Shown one piece after another: positions 1 to 11,263 of a stretch of DNA of 64,000 nt (its first letter is position 1; every line of letters begins with the position of its first letter). This DNA comes from Cellulomonas sp. 73-92 (lineage in GTDB: Bacteria > Actinomycetota > Actinomycetes > Actinomycetales > Cellulomonadaceae). Location of the stretch: the NCBI RefSeq assembly GCF_001898175.1, contig NZ_MKTH01000024.1:167512-231511 (forward strand). The letters run 5' to 3'. The notes under the pieces are model-generated. The model was not told where the DNA came from. It did no database searches and was given only the letters and a program-made list of their open reading frames with translations. The translations under genes and the position numbers were made by a program.

Positions 1-3000
1 CGTCCCGTCGCAGCACCGGCGGGAAGTTGCCGAGCGCCGGCACCGTGATGAAGGCGTACGCGAACGCCGAGGTCGCACGGGTGTTGGTGAGCAGGAACGG
101 CAGCGTCTGGGCGTGGTCGGTCAGCGTGACCACCACGGTCTGGTCCGGCGCGACGTGCGCCACGGTGGCCGCGACGTCGGGGACGGACACGGCGAGGTCG
201 CTCATCGGGCCGCTGGGGTTCTGGGCGGTGGACAGCACGTCCACCGCGACCTGGGTCTTGCCGAAGGTGTCGGCCGCGGGCACGACGACGTCCTTGGCGA
301 CCGGTGGCAGCACGGGCGCGTCCGCGGTGACGGTCACGGTGAGGATCGCGCTGTCGCGCCCGCCGCGCGCGTTCGTGGCGGTGTAGACCACCTGGACGAC
401 TCCGGGGGTCTGCGGCGCCGTCACGGACACCCGGCCGGTGGCGACGTCGGCCGTGGCCTGCACGCCCGCCGGGACCTGGAGCGCGGGGTCGAGCGAGAGC
501 GTGCCGCCCGACGAGTCGACGTCGTTGGCCAGGACGCGCACCTCGACGAGCTCGCCGGGCTGCACGGTGACCGCGTCGTCGCGCGCGACGACGGACGCCG
601 CCGTCGTCGGACGCGGCGCGACGCCGACGCGCACCGTCGCGACAGCCCGCCGGCCGGTCCAGTCCTCGACGGCGTACGTGAAGGTATCGGTGCCGGACTC
701 GTCGCCGAACGCCTGGTAGCTCAGCGAGTCGGCCGCCGCGGTCACCACGCCCTTGGTCGGCGCCGAGGCCAGGCCGAGCAGCGTCACCCCGTCGCCGTCG
801 ACGTCGATCCCGACGAGGGGGACGTCGATCCGCACGGTGTCACCGGCGAAGACGCGCGCGGTGAGGTCGCGGGGACGGGGCGGCGCCTTGGAGTCGGCCG
901 AGGAGGCGTGCACGCGCACGGTCAGCGTCGCCGCCGTCCGGTTGCCGGCGGGATCGCTCACCGTGAACGTCGCGTGGATCGTCATCGGCGTGTCCGGGGC
1001 CTGGTAGCGCAGCACGCTGCCGGACACGAAGAGCAGCCCCTGCCCGGCGCCCAGGGGCTCCGGCAGGCTGCGGTCGAGGGTGAGCGTGTCCCCGTCCGGG
1101 TCGTACGCGGTGTCGAGCACGGGCACCGTGACGACCCCGCCCGTGCGCACCGAGGCCTCGACGTTGTCCACCACCGGCGCCTGGGACGAGCCGGTCGGGG
1201 GCACCGGCAGCACGACGATCTCGCCGGTGGCGCTCGCGGTGCCGTTCGACACCGCGTACGTGAGGGACACCGGGCCGTCGGGCGCGCGGTCGGCGGTGAT
1301 CTGCACGAGGTGGTGGTCGAGCACGGCCGCCTGGAGCCCGTACCCGTCCGGCACGTCGACGGACTGCAGCACCAGCACGCCACCGTTGGGGTCCTGGTCG
1401 TTGGCCAGCGGGTCGATCGTCACCTGGCCGCCGGCGGGCAGCAGCGCGCGGTCGCGGACCGCCACCGGCGGCGCGGCCCGGTCCGGCCAGGGCAGGACGT
1501 CGACGCGTGCCAGCCCCGCGGCCTGCTGCGGCGGCGCGGTCACGGTGAACGGCACGTAGTAGGTGCCGGCGCGGGGCGCCTTGAACGTGAACGTGCCCGC
1601 CAGCAGGTCCGGGGTCACGGTCGCCCCCACCACGTCGTCGACCCCGGCGAGCGCGACCGGCTCCTGCGACGCGCTGCGCACCGAGTCGAGCGGCCGCACC
1701 GTCACCGGCTGGTCGACGTAGGTGGTGGCGAAGACGGGGTCGATGCGCGGCGGCACGGAGCCCTCCGGCCGGACGTCGACCGTCACGTACCCGGTCGCCG
1801 TGTCGGTGCCGTCGGAGACCCTCACGCCGATCCGCGTCTCGCCGAGCGAGCCGCCGTCGGCCTGGAACGTCAGCGTGCCGTCCTGACGGGCGCGCACCGT
1901 GCCCGCCGCGGGGTCCGCGGTCGCGCCGACGAGCTGGAGGTCGTCGCCGTCGGGGTCGACGAAGCTCGCCAGGACGTCGAGGCTGACCCGCCCGCCCTGG
2001 TCGACGGTCGCCGTAGGCACCCGTACCTGCCGCGGCGCGGCGTTGCTGCCGGAGTCGGCGACCCGCAGCGTCAGCGTCGCCGTCGACGGAGGGTTGGTGC
2101 CGCGGCCGTCGGTGATCGTGTACGTCACCTGCGCGGTGCCGTGCGCCCCCGGCGCCACGTGCACCTGGAGCGCGCGCCCGCCGTAGACCTTCTCGAGCAC
2201 GCCGAAGGACGGCGGCAGCTGGTCGAACTCGGAGATCGCGAGGATGCCGCAGTCGGACGTGGAGTCGTTGTCGAGGACGGGCAGCACCGTGGTGCGGCCC
2301 GGCCGCACGCCGAACTCGTCGTCCGTCGCCTGCGGGGCGCCCGAGTCCTTCCCGCACTCGGCCACGAGGCTGGTCGTCAGGGTGCCCTGCGTCTGCTGCT
2401 GGTCCTGCTGCGGCTTGGGCTGCGGGGCGACCTGCTCCCAGTCGGGGACGCGCACCTCGCTGTCCTTGCCGGGCAGCCACAGCCGGCCGGCCGCGGTGTC
2501 GTTGAGCACCACCATCGAGCGGTTGACCCGGAAGACCAGGGTGTCGCCGGAGCCGACGTCCGCCAGGTCCCGGCGCACGTCGCCGCGGCCGCAGGCCTGC
2601 AGCGACGAGCCGGTGCGGGTGGCCCAGGCGCCGTAGACGCAGCCGTCGACCCGGACCGGGCGCGCCGGCGCGCCGGACCCACCGGAGGCGTGCTGGACGA
2701 TCGCGCCGCCCCGCAGCGGCACCTCGAGCAGCGCGGTGCGGCTCGACACGAGCACCGTCGACGCGGCCGGGCCCGGCTGCTGCAGCACGAACCCGTCCCC
2801 CGGCAGGGTCACGGTGCCGTGCCGCGTCCGCAGCTCGCTGCCGGACAGCACGACCGGCTCGTCGCCGACCGCCGTCACCTGGTCGATGGTCCCGGCACCG
2901 ACGCTGCCGTCCGGCTGCTGGCCGGTCGGGGTGAACCGCGTCACCGCTCCCGTGGCCGACGACACCGCCAGCGCCGTGCCGGTCGTCGCGACGACCACCT

Positions 3001-3462
3001 GCCCGCCGGGACCGAGCGCGAGGTCCGCCGCGTCCTGCGCGAGGTGCAGGCCGGACAGCCCGCCGATCGGCCGCACCCAGACGTTGCCGTCCTTGTCGTC
3101 GAACGCGACCGTGCCGCCGCCCATCGACGTCGTCACGCCGGCGGCCGAGACGTCCGCGACGGTCGACACGGTCGCGGGGTCGACGACCGCGACGGTCGAC
3201 GCGCCGACCAGGAGCACGTCCGAGCCGTCCTGCAGCACGTCGAACCGGCCCGACTCGGCGGCGAGGCCCGCGTTCAGCTCCTCGACCGGCACGTTGTAGC
3301 GGCCGAGCGTGCCGCGGTCGGTCGAGGTGACCCACACCGCGCCGTCGTCGAGGCTGAGCCGGGCCAGCGGGAAGCCCCGGTCCAGGGCCGCCAGCGTCGC
3401 CACGAGCACCGGGATGGTGACGACCGCCGCCGCGGTGCTCACGCGGCGCCCGGGCAGCCGGA

Positions 3463-3466
<4 letters not shown>
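1..3466 (-). CDS. Ig-like/cadherin-like repeat membrane protein (3' part cut by window edge)
   Basis: The reading frame is open from an ATG at 3466 to the left edge, giving 1155 codons without a stop. A hydrophobic segment at residues 11-28 looks like a signal anchor with the rest outside. About residues 35-330 resemble a degenerate beta-propeller with repeated short strands. After a Gln-rich linker come at least six tandem Ig/cadherin-like modules marked by motifs such as VLDNDS, DPDGDD, LANDQDPNGG, DPDGDT and LANDVDSSGG. The ATG overlaps the kinase stop (ATGA), so it is co-translated with the kinase. Homologous actinobacterial loci continue with MoxR/DUF58/transglutaminase genes, which would lie left of this window. 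It probably senses or organises the cell surface. Its exact role is unknown. Confidence 0.85.
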
Positions 3467-5127
<1,661 letters not shown>

Positions 5128-5137
5128 CGGCGGGTGC

Positions 5138-6046
5138 TCACGCGCCGGCGTCCACGGTGAACGTCACGCCGTCGCCCAGGTCGACCACCTCGCCCGCGGC
5201 GACGACGGTCGGCTCCCCCGGGTGCAGCCGGCGGGCGGGCGCCCCGGGCCGCTCCACGCGCACCCCGTTGAGCGACTCGAGGTCCGTCACGACGACGTGC
5301 TCGCCCTCCTGGCGCACCTCCGCGTGCGTCCGCGAGATGTCGAGGCTCGGGCTCGGCACGGTGACCAGCCGCGGCAGCTCGTGCGCGGCCACCCGGCCCA
5401 CCTGCGGCGCCCGCCCGATGAGCACGGTGCGCTCGAGGGGCACGACGAGCCCGGTGGACAACCGCAGCCGCGCCCGCGGCGGGGCGGCGACGACCGGTGC
5501 GGGCGCCGGCGCCGGCGCCGGGATCCCGGCCCGCAGCCGCGCCAGGTCGCCCGTGACGATGGTCAGGCCCTCGTGGTCGTCCAGCGACTCGAACGCGTGC
5601 GGCGCGGCGCCGCGCAGGTCGGCGGTCGCCCGCAGCTCGTGGGCGAGGACCACGCCGGCGACGAGCGGCAACGGGGAACGGGAGCCGGGCGCGCCACCGG
5701 CCGCCCGCAGGGTCAGCTGGGGCACGTCGTGCGCGGTCACCTCGGTCCAGGCCGACTCCTCGCCCGCGCGCACCGCGCGCATGCCAGACGACGTCCCGAT
5801 GAGCACCTCGACGTCACCGCGCAGCGCGGCGTGCAGCAGGCCGGACCCCGAGAGCGTGACCAGGGCAAACGCTCCCCGGGCCTCGTCGGGCAGCTCGACC
5901 AGCGCGTCGAGGACGCCCCCGCCGGCCGCCGCGACGTCCCACAGGGTCGCCACCGTCGACTGCTCGACGTCCGGCCCGACGAGGGCGAGGAGCCGCTCGC
6001 ACACCACCCCGGTCCAGGCGCCCGGCAGGTACGCGCACGCGCTCAT
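5138..6046 (-). CDS. FHA domain protein
   Basis: The protein has 302 residues from the ATG at 6046, which overlaps the PP2C stop as ATGA; longer upstream starts give only arginine-rich shadow sequence. The N-terminal 190 residues (MSACAYLPGAW...) resemble no family I can name. After an Ala/Pro linker, the last 100 residues form an FHA domain with the expected GR, S..H and N residues (LIGRAP, SLDISRTHAEV, LESLNGVRV). FHA domains bind phosphothreonine, so it is probably a substrate or reader of the adjacent kinase and is dephosphorylated by the adjacent phosphatase. Confidence 0.88.
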   Translation of the reverse strand: MSACAYLPGAWTGVVCERLLALVGPDVEQSTVATLWDVAAAGGGVLDALVELPDEARGAFALVTLSGSGLLHAALRGDVEVLIGTSSGMRAVRAGEESAWTEVTAHDVPQLTLRAAGGAPGSRSPLPLVAGVVLAHELRATADLRGAAPHAFESLDDHEGLTIVTGDLARLRAGIPAPAPAPAPVVAAPPRARLRLSTGLVVPLERTVLIGRAPQVGRVAAHELPRLVTVPSPSLDISRTHAEVRQEGEHVVVTDLESLNGVRVERPGAPARRLHPGEPTVVAAGEVVDLGDGVTFTVDAGA

Positions 6047-6840
6047 CCCCACACCCCCCGGGGGGTCGTGGTCCAGCTCTCCCCCACCAGCGCGGCGACC
6101 GGCACGACGTCGACGACGACGACGCTGACGTTGTCGCGCCCCCCGCGGGCGAGGGCCGCCGCGACGAGGCGATCGGCGAGCGCCTGGGGGTCGCCCCCAC
6201 CGGCGAGCGCCACGGCGAGGTCGTCGTCCGACAGCTCGCGCACCAGGCCGTCGGTGCACACCAGCAGCCGGTCCCGGGTGCCGGCCGGCAGCATCCAGTA
6301 GTCGGGCTCGGGCGCCTCACCCGTGCCGAGCGCACGCGTCAGCACGTGCCGGTCGGGGTGGGACGACACCTGGTCCCGGCGGATCACCCCGGCCTCCGCG
6401 AGCTCCTGGGCCACGGAGTGGTCGACGCTCACCTGCTCCAGGCCATCGTCCGAGAACCGGTAGACGCGCGAGTCGCCGACGTTGAACACCAGCCAGTAGG
6501 GCTCGCGGTCCACCTCGACGAGCACCGCACCGGCCACGGTGGTGCCGCCCTGACGGCCCCCGGTGAACTCCGCGCGCATCCGTCCGCACGCGCGCGCGAA
6601 GCAGGCGTGGACGTCCTCCACCCCGACGCTCACGGCACCGGCCAGCTGCGCGAACTCCTCGACCGCGATCCGGCTGGCCAGGTCGCCGGCGTCGTAGCCA
6701 CCCATCCCGTCCGCCACGAGGAACACCGGCGGGAACGTCAGCAGGGCGTCCTCGTTGACCTCGCGGACGTGACCCCGGTCGGTCGCCGACCCCCATGACG
6801 TGCGCACGCGACCCTCCTCCGGTTCGTCCACCTCACCCAT
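6043..6840 (-). CDS. PP2C-family Ser/Thr protein phosphatase
   Basis: This is a PPM-type phosphatase of 265 residues. The metal-binding motifs are visible: ADGMGGYDAGD near residue 45, CTDGL in the middle, and GGRDNVSVVVV at the C-terminus. I chose the ATG at 6840 (MGEVDEPEEGR) because 27 further upstream codons are arginine/proline-rich and unlike the family. A GTG twelve codons further in is also possible. It is the first gene of the phosphatase-FHA-kinase operon and would reverse phosphorylation by the kinase. Confidence 0.9.
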   Translation of the reverse strand: MGEVDEPEEGRVRTSWGSATDRGHVREVNEDALLTFPPVFLVADGMGGYDAGDLASRIAVEEFAQLAGAVSVGVEDVHACFARACGRMRAEFTGGRQGGTTVAGAVLVEVDREPYWLVFNVGDSRVYRFSDDGLEQVSVDHSVAQELAEAGVIRRDQVSSHPDRHVLTRALGTGEAPEPDYWMLPAGTRDRLLVCTDGLVRELSDDDLAVALAGGGDPQALADRLVAAALARGGRDNVSVVVVDVVPVAALVGESWTTTPRGVWG

Positions 6841-6937
6841 CGGCTCGCCGGGGCCGCGACCTGAGCGCCAACGCGCCTCGCGCCACCCCGGCGGCGCGCG
6901 CCCGTCGCCGGGTCTTCGCACGGCCCTGCGTGGGCTC

Positions 6938-6959
6938 GTTGCTCAATCGTTGAAGCAAC
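6938..6959. promoter_or_regulatory. candidate LacI-type operator 1
   Basis: Imperfect palindrome with core TGCTCAATCGTTGAAGCA and a central CG, typical of LacI-family sites. It matches the second site at 7005-7026 in 15 of 18 core positions, with 67 bp between centres. It lies between the PP2C gene and the lacI-type gene. Confidence 0.6.
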
Positions 6960-7004
6960 CCTCTTCCCTCCGTCGCAAATCGGGTGCTAGTGTCGAGATC
7001 GCAC

Positions 7005-7026
7005 GCTGCTGAATCGATAAAGCAGA
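7005..7026. promoter_or_regulatory. candidate LacI-type operator 2
   Basis: Palindrome with core TGCTGAATCGATAAAGCA centred 38 bp before the regulator start. Its position just after a weak -10-like TAGTGT (6988-6993) suits repression of the sugar operon by its own regulator. Confidence 0.65.
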
Positions 7027-7053
7027 CCGACGACGACGACGGAGGGACAGGCC

Positions 7054-8148
7054 ATGGCTCCCCGGACCCGCACCCGCGGCGTGACGCTCGAAGACATCGC
7101 GCAGCGCGTCGGGATCACCCGCGCCGCGGCGTCGATGGCGCTCGCCGACAGCACACGGATCAGCGAGAAGACCAAGCGCGCGGTGCGCGAGGCCGCGGCC
7201 GAGCTCGGCTACGTGCCGAACTCCGCCGGCCGGGCGCTGCGCCGCCAGCGGGCCGGGGCGATCGCGCTCATCGTGCCGAACACCTCGCACCACGTCTTCG
7301 GCCACACCTACTTCATGCACGTCCTCACCGGGGTCTCCAGCTCGGCCAACGCCCACGACGTCCAGGTGATCGTCTCGACGAACGCCGACGAGGCGGGCCG
7401 GGCCAGCGCGTTCGAGCGGATCATCCGCTCGGGCACCGCCGACGGCGTCATCGTCACCGCCGCCCCGGTCGACGACGCCAACGTCGAGACCCTCGTCGCC
7501 TCCGGGCTGCCCGTCGTCCTCCTCGGCAACTTCCCCTACCTGCCCGAGGCGACCAGCGTCGGCGCGGACGACGTCGCCGCCAGCCGGCTCGTCACCGAGC
7601 ACCTCCTCACCGTGCACGGGCGCACCCGGCTGCTGCACGTCTCCGGCCCCCTCGACCACCAGACCGGCATCGACCGGCGGGAGGGCTTCCTCGCCGCGCT
7701 CGCCGGGCACGGGCTGGCCGACGAGGCCTGGGTCGTCGAGGGCGACATGAGCGAGGAGTCCGGCGCGGCCGCCGTCGTGGCGGCCCTCGACAGCGGGCGG
7801 CCGTTCGACGGCGCGGTGTTCGCCAACGACGACATGGCGTTCGGCGCGATGCAGGTGCTGCGCGCCCGCGGGCTCGACGTCCCGACAGACGTCGCCGTCG
7901 TCGGCTTCGACGACTTCGGCCTCGCCCGGACCACCACCCCCGGCATCACCACCATGCGGGTGTCCGCCGAGCAGATGGCCCGGATCGCCACCGACACCCT
8001 CTTCGCGATCCTCGCGGGCCAGCAGGCGGGCCCGCTGCACCAGGAGCTGCCCGTGCAGCTCGTCACCCGAGACTCCTGCGGCTGCCCCGCCCCGTTCCCG
8101 CGAGGCCAGGCAGCCGCCCCCTGGGCCGACACCGCCGTCACGCCCTGA
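7054..8148 (+). CDS. LacI-family transcriptional regulator
   Basis: The protein has 364 residues. The LacI helix-turn-helix is at residues 7-30 (VTLEDIAQRVGITRAAASMAL), followed by the hinge helix (PNSAGRALRR) and a periplasmic-binding-protein-like effector domain (GFDDFGLARTTTPGITTM). It ends with a Cys-containing DSCGCP tail common in actinobacterial members. An RBS (GGAGGGA) precedes the ATG. It is the first gene of the ABC/glycosidase operon and very likely responds to the imported sugar by leaving the two operators upstream. Confidence 0.93.
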   Translation: MAPRTRTRGVTLEDIAQRVGITRAAASMALADSTRISEKTKRAVREAAAELGYVPNSAGRALRRQRAGAIALIVPNTSHHVFGHTYFMHVLTGVSSSANAHDVQVIVSTNADEAGRASAFERIIRSGTADGVIVTAAPVDDANVETLVASGLPVVLLGNFPYLPEATSVGADDVAASRLVTEHLLTVHGRTRLLHVSGPLDHQTGIDRREGFLAALAGHGLADEAWVVEGDMSEESGAAAVVAALDSGRPFDGAVFANDDMAFGAMQVLRARGLDVPTDVAVVGFDDFGLARTTTPGITTMRVSAEQMARIATDTLFAILAGQQAGPLHQELPVQLVTRDSCGCPAPFPRGQAAAPWADTAVTP

Positions 8149-8170
8149 CGGACACCACAAGGAGAGACAG

Positions 8171-9460
8171 ATGAGACACAGCACGTTTGCCGCACTCGCG
8201 GTCGCCGGCACGGCGGCCGCGCTGGCGCTCGCCGGGTGCTCCGGCGGCTCCCCGGCCGGAGGGGCGACCACCGGTGGCGCCGCCGCCGGCGGCAGCCCCG
8301 TCACGCTCAGCCTCTGGACCGGCTTCACCGGCGGTGACCGGCCGGGGTACGAGCAGATCGTCGCGGACTGGAACGCCGCCCACCCGGACATCCAGGTCAC
8401 GATGGACGTCCAGTCCTGGGACACGATCCAGACAAAGCTCCCGGCCGCCTGGCTCACCGGCTCCGGCCCCGACATCGCGACACCCAGCAGCGACCCCAAC
8501 GCCGTCGGCGACTACGTCAAGACCAACTCGGTGCTGCCGATCACGGCCACCGGCGACGGCGCCGACCAGATCAACGTCTCGTCGTTCGCCCCGGGCCTGG
8601 CCGACGAGTTCACGTACGGCGGCAAGCTCTACGGCGTCCCCGCCAACTACGCGACGCTCAGCCTGTACTACAACAAGGACGCCTTCGCGGCCGCCGGCAT
8701 CGCGAACCCGCCGACCACCGTCCAGGAGTTCCAGGACGACGCCGTCAAGCTCACCGGCGGCAAGACCCAGTACGGCCTCGTGCTCGCCGACAACCAGACG
8801 ATCCAGATGTGGCCGATCCTCCAGTGGCTGTCCGGCGGCGACATCGTCGACTCCAAGGGCTGCAGCGTGGTGCAGACCGCCGCCGGCCAGCAGAGCCTGT
8901 CCACCTGGGCGAAGCTCGTCACCGACAAGAAGATCTCGCCCGTCGGCCTGACCGGTGCCCAGGCGGACGACCTCTTCGCCGCCGGGAAGGCCGCCATGGA
9001 GATGAACGGGCCCTGGGCCGCGCCCAGCTACAAGAAGGCCGGCGTCAACTTCGGCCTGGCCCCCATCCCCGCGGGCGTCGACGGCAAGTCCGTCACCCTC
9101 GGCTCGACCGCCCCGCTCGCCATCTCCGCGAAGACGGCGCACCCCAAGGAGGCGCAGGAGTTCCTCGCCTACTGGACGAGCAAGGACGTCCAGGAGAAGT
9201 TCTCGGTGACGACGGGCTTCCCGCCGCTGCGCACCGACCTGGCCTCCGACAGCAAGATCACGTCCGACCCGACGATCTCCGTCTTCAACTCGCAGGTCGG
9301 GACCTCGCGGATGTACCTGCCGCGGGTGCCCAACGCGACGAAGGTCGACTCCGACGGCTACGTCACCCTCATCGGGCAGATCACCCGCGGCACCGACGTC
9401 GCCACCGCGACGGCCCAGGCGGCGACGACCATCGACAACCTGACCGGCTGCAAGCAGTGA
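8171..9460 (+). CDS. ABC transporter sugar-binding lipoprotein
   Basis: A family 1 extracellular solute-binding protein of 429 residues. It has a lipoprotein signal peptide with lipobox LAGC (Cys23) and a Gly/Ala-rich tether, then the typical SBP fold (LSLWTGFTGGDRPGYEQIV, KLYGVPANYATLSLYYNKD). AGGAGA precedes the ATG. The stop overlaps the first permease start (GTGA). It captures an oligosaccharide outside the membrane for the two permeases. No ATPase gene is present here, so a shared MsiK-type ATPase elsewhere probably powers uptake, as is usual in actinobacteria. Confidence 0.93.
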   Translation: MRHSTFAALAVAGTAAALALAGCSGGSPAGGATTGGAAAGGSPVTLSLWTGFTGGDRPGYEQIVADWNAAHPDIQVTMDVQSWDTIQTKLPAAWLTGSGPDIATPSSDPNAVGDYVKTNSVLPITATGDGADQINVSSFAPGLADEFTYGGKLYGVPANYATLSLYYNKDAFAAAGIANPPTTVQEFQDDAVKLTGGKTQYGLVLADNQTIQMWPILQWLSGGDIVDSKGCSVVQTAAGQQSLSTWAKLVTDKKISPVGLTGAQADDLFAAGKAAMEMNGPWAAPSYKKAGVNFGLAPIPAGVDGKSVTLGSTAPLAISAKTAHPKEAQEFLAYWTSKDVQEKFSVTTGFPPLRTDLASDSKITSDPTISVFNSQVGTSRMYLPRVPNATKVDSDGYVTLIGQITRGTDVATATAQAATTIDNLTGCKQ

Positions 9461-10410
9461 CCCATCAGCTCACCGGCGGTGCCCCGCTGGCCGTACGCGG
9501 CGGCGGGGCACCGCTCCCCCCCGGCGGTGCCGCCCGGCGGCGCCGGCGCCACCGTTTCCAGCCCGCGTGGCTGTTCATGGCGCCGAGCCTGCTGATCTTC
9601 AGCGTCTTCGTCTTCTACCCGATCGGTTCGTCGATCTACTACAGCCTCTTCGACTGGACGATCGGGGCCAGCACGCAGAAGTGGCTGGGCGGGGCCCACT
9701 ACGCCAAGCTCCTCCAGGACCACCAGTTCTGGAACTCGCTGCGCGTCACGCTGGTGTTCAGCGTCGTCTCCGTCGTCGTGCTGCTGGTGCTCGGCTTCGT
9801 CACCGCGCTCGTCCTGCTGCCGAACTCCCGGGCCAACCGCGTGGTCCGCTCGATCCTGCTGTTCCCGACGATCGTCTCGTTCGTCACGATCGGCATGGTC
9901 TGGAAGTTCCTGCTCGACCCCGACATCGGGCTCGTCGGCGGCCTGACCAAGGCCCTGGGCCTCACCCCGGTCTCCTGGCTGCAGACCCCGAGCCTGGCCC
10001 TGCCGACCGTCATCGTCGTGGCCATCTGGCGCTCGACCGGTTTCACGATCGTCCTGTTCATCGCGGGGCTGCAGAACGTCCCGCCGGAGCTGTACGAGGC
10101 GGCCCGCCTCGACGGCGCCAACGGCCGTCAGCTCATCCGCCACATCACGTTGCCGCAGATCCGCCCCACGATGCTGTTCGCGACGACGATCCTGACGATC
10201 CAGTCGTTGCAGGTGTTCGACCTGGTCTTCGTCATGACCGGCGGCGGCCCCCTCTATGCGACCGACTCGCTGGTCAACCTCCTGTACCGCTACGGGTTCG
10301 TCAACTTCCAGACCGGGTACGCCTCGGCGATCGCCCAGGTCCTGCTGCTCATCATCATGATCGTCTCGCTCATCCAGCTCCGAGTGTTCAGGTTCAACGA
10401 TGTCGACTGA
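9457..10410 (+). CDS. sugar ABC transporter permease (MalF type)
   Basis: The protein has 317 residues from the GTG at 9457, which overlaps the stop of the binding-protein gene. The frame is open further upstream, but that part is antisense-like sequence inside the previous gene. A basic N-terminus (RRRRRH) is followed by about six membrane helices and the EAA loop (YEAARLDGANGRQLIRHITLPQIRP) that contacts the ATPase. It partners with the next permease. Confidence 0.93.
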   Translation: MTHQLTGGAPLAVRGGGAPLPPGGAARRRRRHRFQPAWLFMAPSLLIFSVFVFYPIGSSIYYSLFDWTIGASTQKWLGGAHYAKLLQDHQFWNSLRVTLVFSVVSVVVLLVLGFVTALVLLPNSRANRVVRSILLFPTIVSFVTIGMVWKFLLDPDIGLVGGLTKALGLTPVSWLQTPSLALPTVIVVAIWRSTGFTIVLFIAGLQNVPPELYEAARLDGANGRQLIRHITLPQIRPTMLFATTILTIQSLQVFDLVFVMTGGGPLYATDSLVNLLYRYGFVNFQTGYASAIAQVLLLIIMIVSLIQLRVFRFNDVD

Positions 10411-11263
10411 AGCCCTCCTCACCGGCCACCGCCGGCCACCGTCCCGGGGCGCCGCCACCCTCGGCGTCGTCAAGTGGTCCTACCTCGGGATCGCGGTGGT
10501 CCTCGCGATCGTCCCGTTCGTCTGGATGGTGTCCGGGTCGTTCCGCACCGAGGCGGACCTGTTCGGCAACCCTGCGAGCCTGCTGCCGCACTCCGTCTCC
10601 CTGCACGGCTACACCGGGATCTGGCAGCAGCTGCCGTTCCTGCGCCAGCTGGGCAACTCGTTCCTCTTCGCCGGCGTCACCACGGCGCTGACCCTGCTGT
10701 TCGACTCGCTGTGCGGCTACGCCCTGGCCCGCATCCAGTTCCGCGGGCGGACGCTCGTGTTCGTGCTGATCCTCGTCACCCTCATGGTGCCGTTCCAGGT
10801 GACGCTCATCCCGGTGTTCATCGAGCTCTTCCACTTCGGGTGGCTCAACACGTACCAGGGGCTGATCATCCCGCGGGCGACCAGCGCCTTCGGCGTCTTC
10901 CTGTTCCGCCAGTCGTTCATCACCATCCCGCGCGAGCTCGACGAGGCCGCGCGCATCGACGGCGCCGGCCACTGGCGCATCTACTGGCGGGTCATCCTGC
11001 CGCTGGCCAAGCCGGCGATCGCCACCGTCGCGGTGTTCAACTTCATGAACCTGTGGAACGACCTGCTGTGGCCGCTCGTCATCACGAGCAGCCAGACCAT
11101 GCTGACGCTGCCGGCCGGCCTGACGCTGTTCGGCGGCCAGCACATCACGGACCACGCCGTGCTCCTGGCCGGCGCGACCATCTCGATCATCCCCCTCGCG
11201 GTCGCGTTCGCCTTCGCGCAGCGGTACTTCGTGGCGGGCCTGACGACGAGCGGGCTGAAGTGA
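10400..11263 (+). CDS. sugar ABC transporter permease (MalG type)
   Basis: The protein has 287 residues with six predicted helices and the EAA motif (LDEAARIDGAGHWRIYWRVILP). Its ATG lies inside the last codons of the first permease (11-nt overlap), and its stop overlaps the GTG of the GH1-like gene. It is the second half of the importer channel. Confidence 0.94.
   Translation: MSTEALLTGHRRPPSRGAATLGVVKWSYLGIAVVLAIVPFVWMVSGSFRTEADLFGNPASLLPHSVSLHGYTGIWQQLPFLRQLGNSFLFAGVTTALTLLFDSLCGYALARIQFRGRTLVFVLILVTLMVPFQVTLIPVFIELFHFGWLNTYQGLIIPRATSAFGVFLFRQSFITIPRELDEAARIDGAGHWRIYWRVILPLAKPAIATVAVFNFMNLWNDLLWPLVITSSQTMLTLPAGLTLFGGQHITDHAVLLAGATISIIPLAVAFAFAQRYFVAGLTTSGLK

Noticed and set aside
6841..7053. 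CelR-type operator TGGGAGCGCTCCCA before the sugar operon
   Set aside because: Looked for because of the Cellulomonas-like context; not present. A different LacI-type palindrome is there instead.
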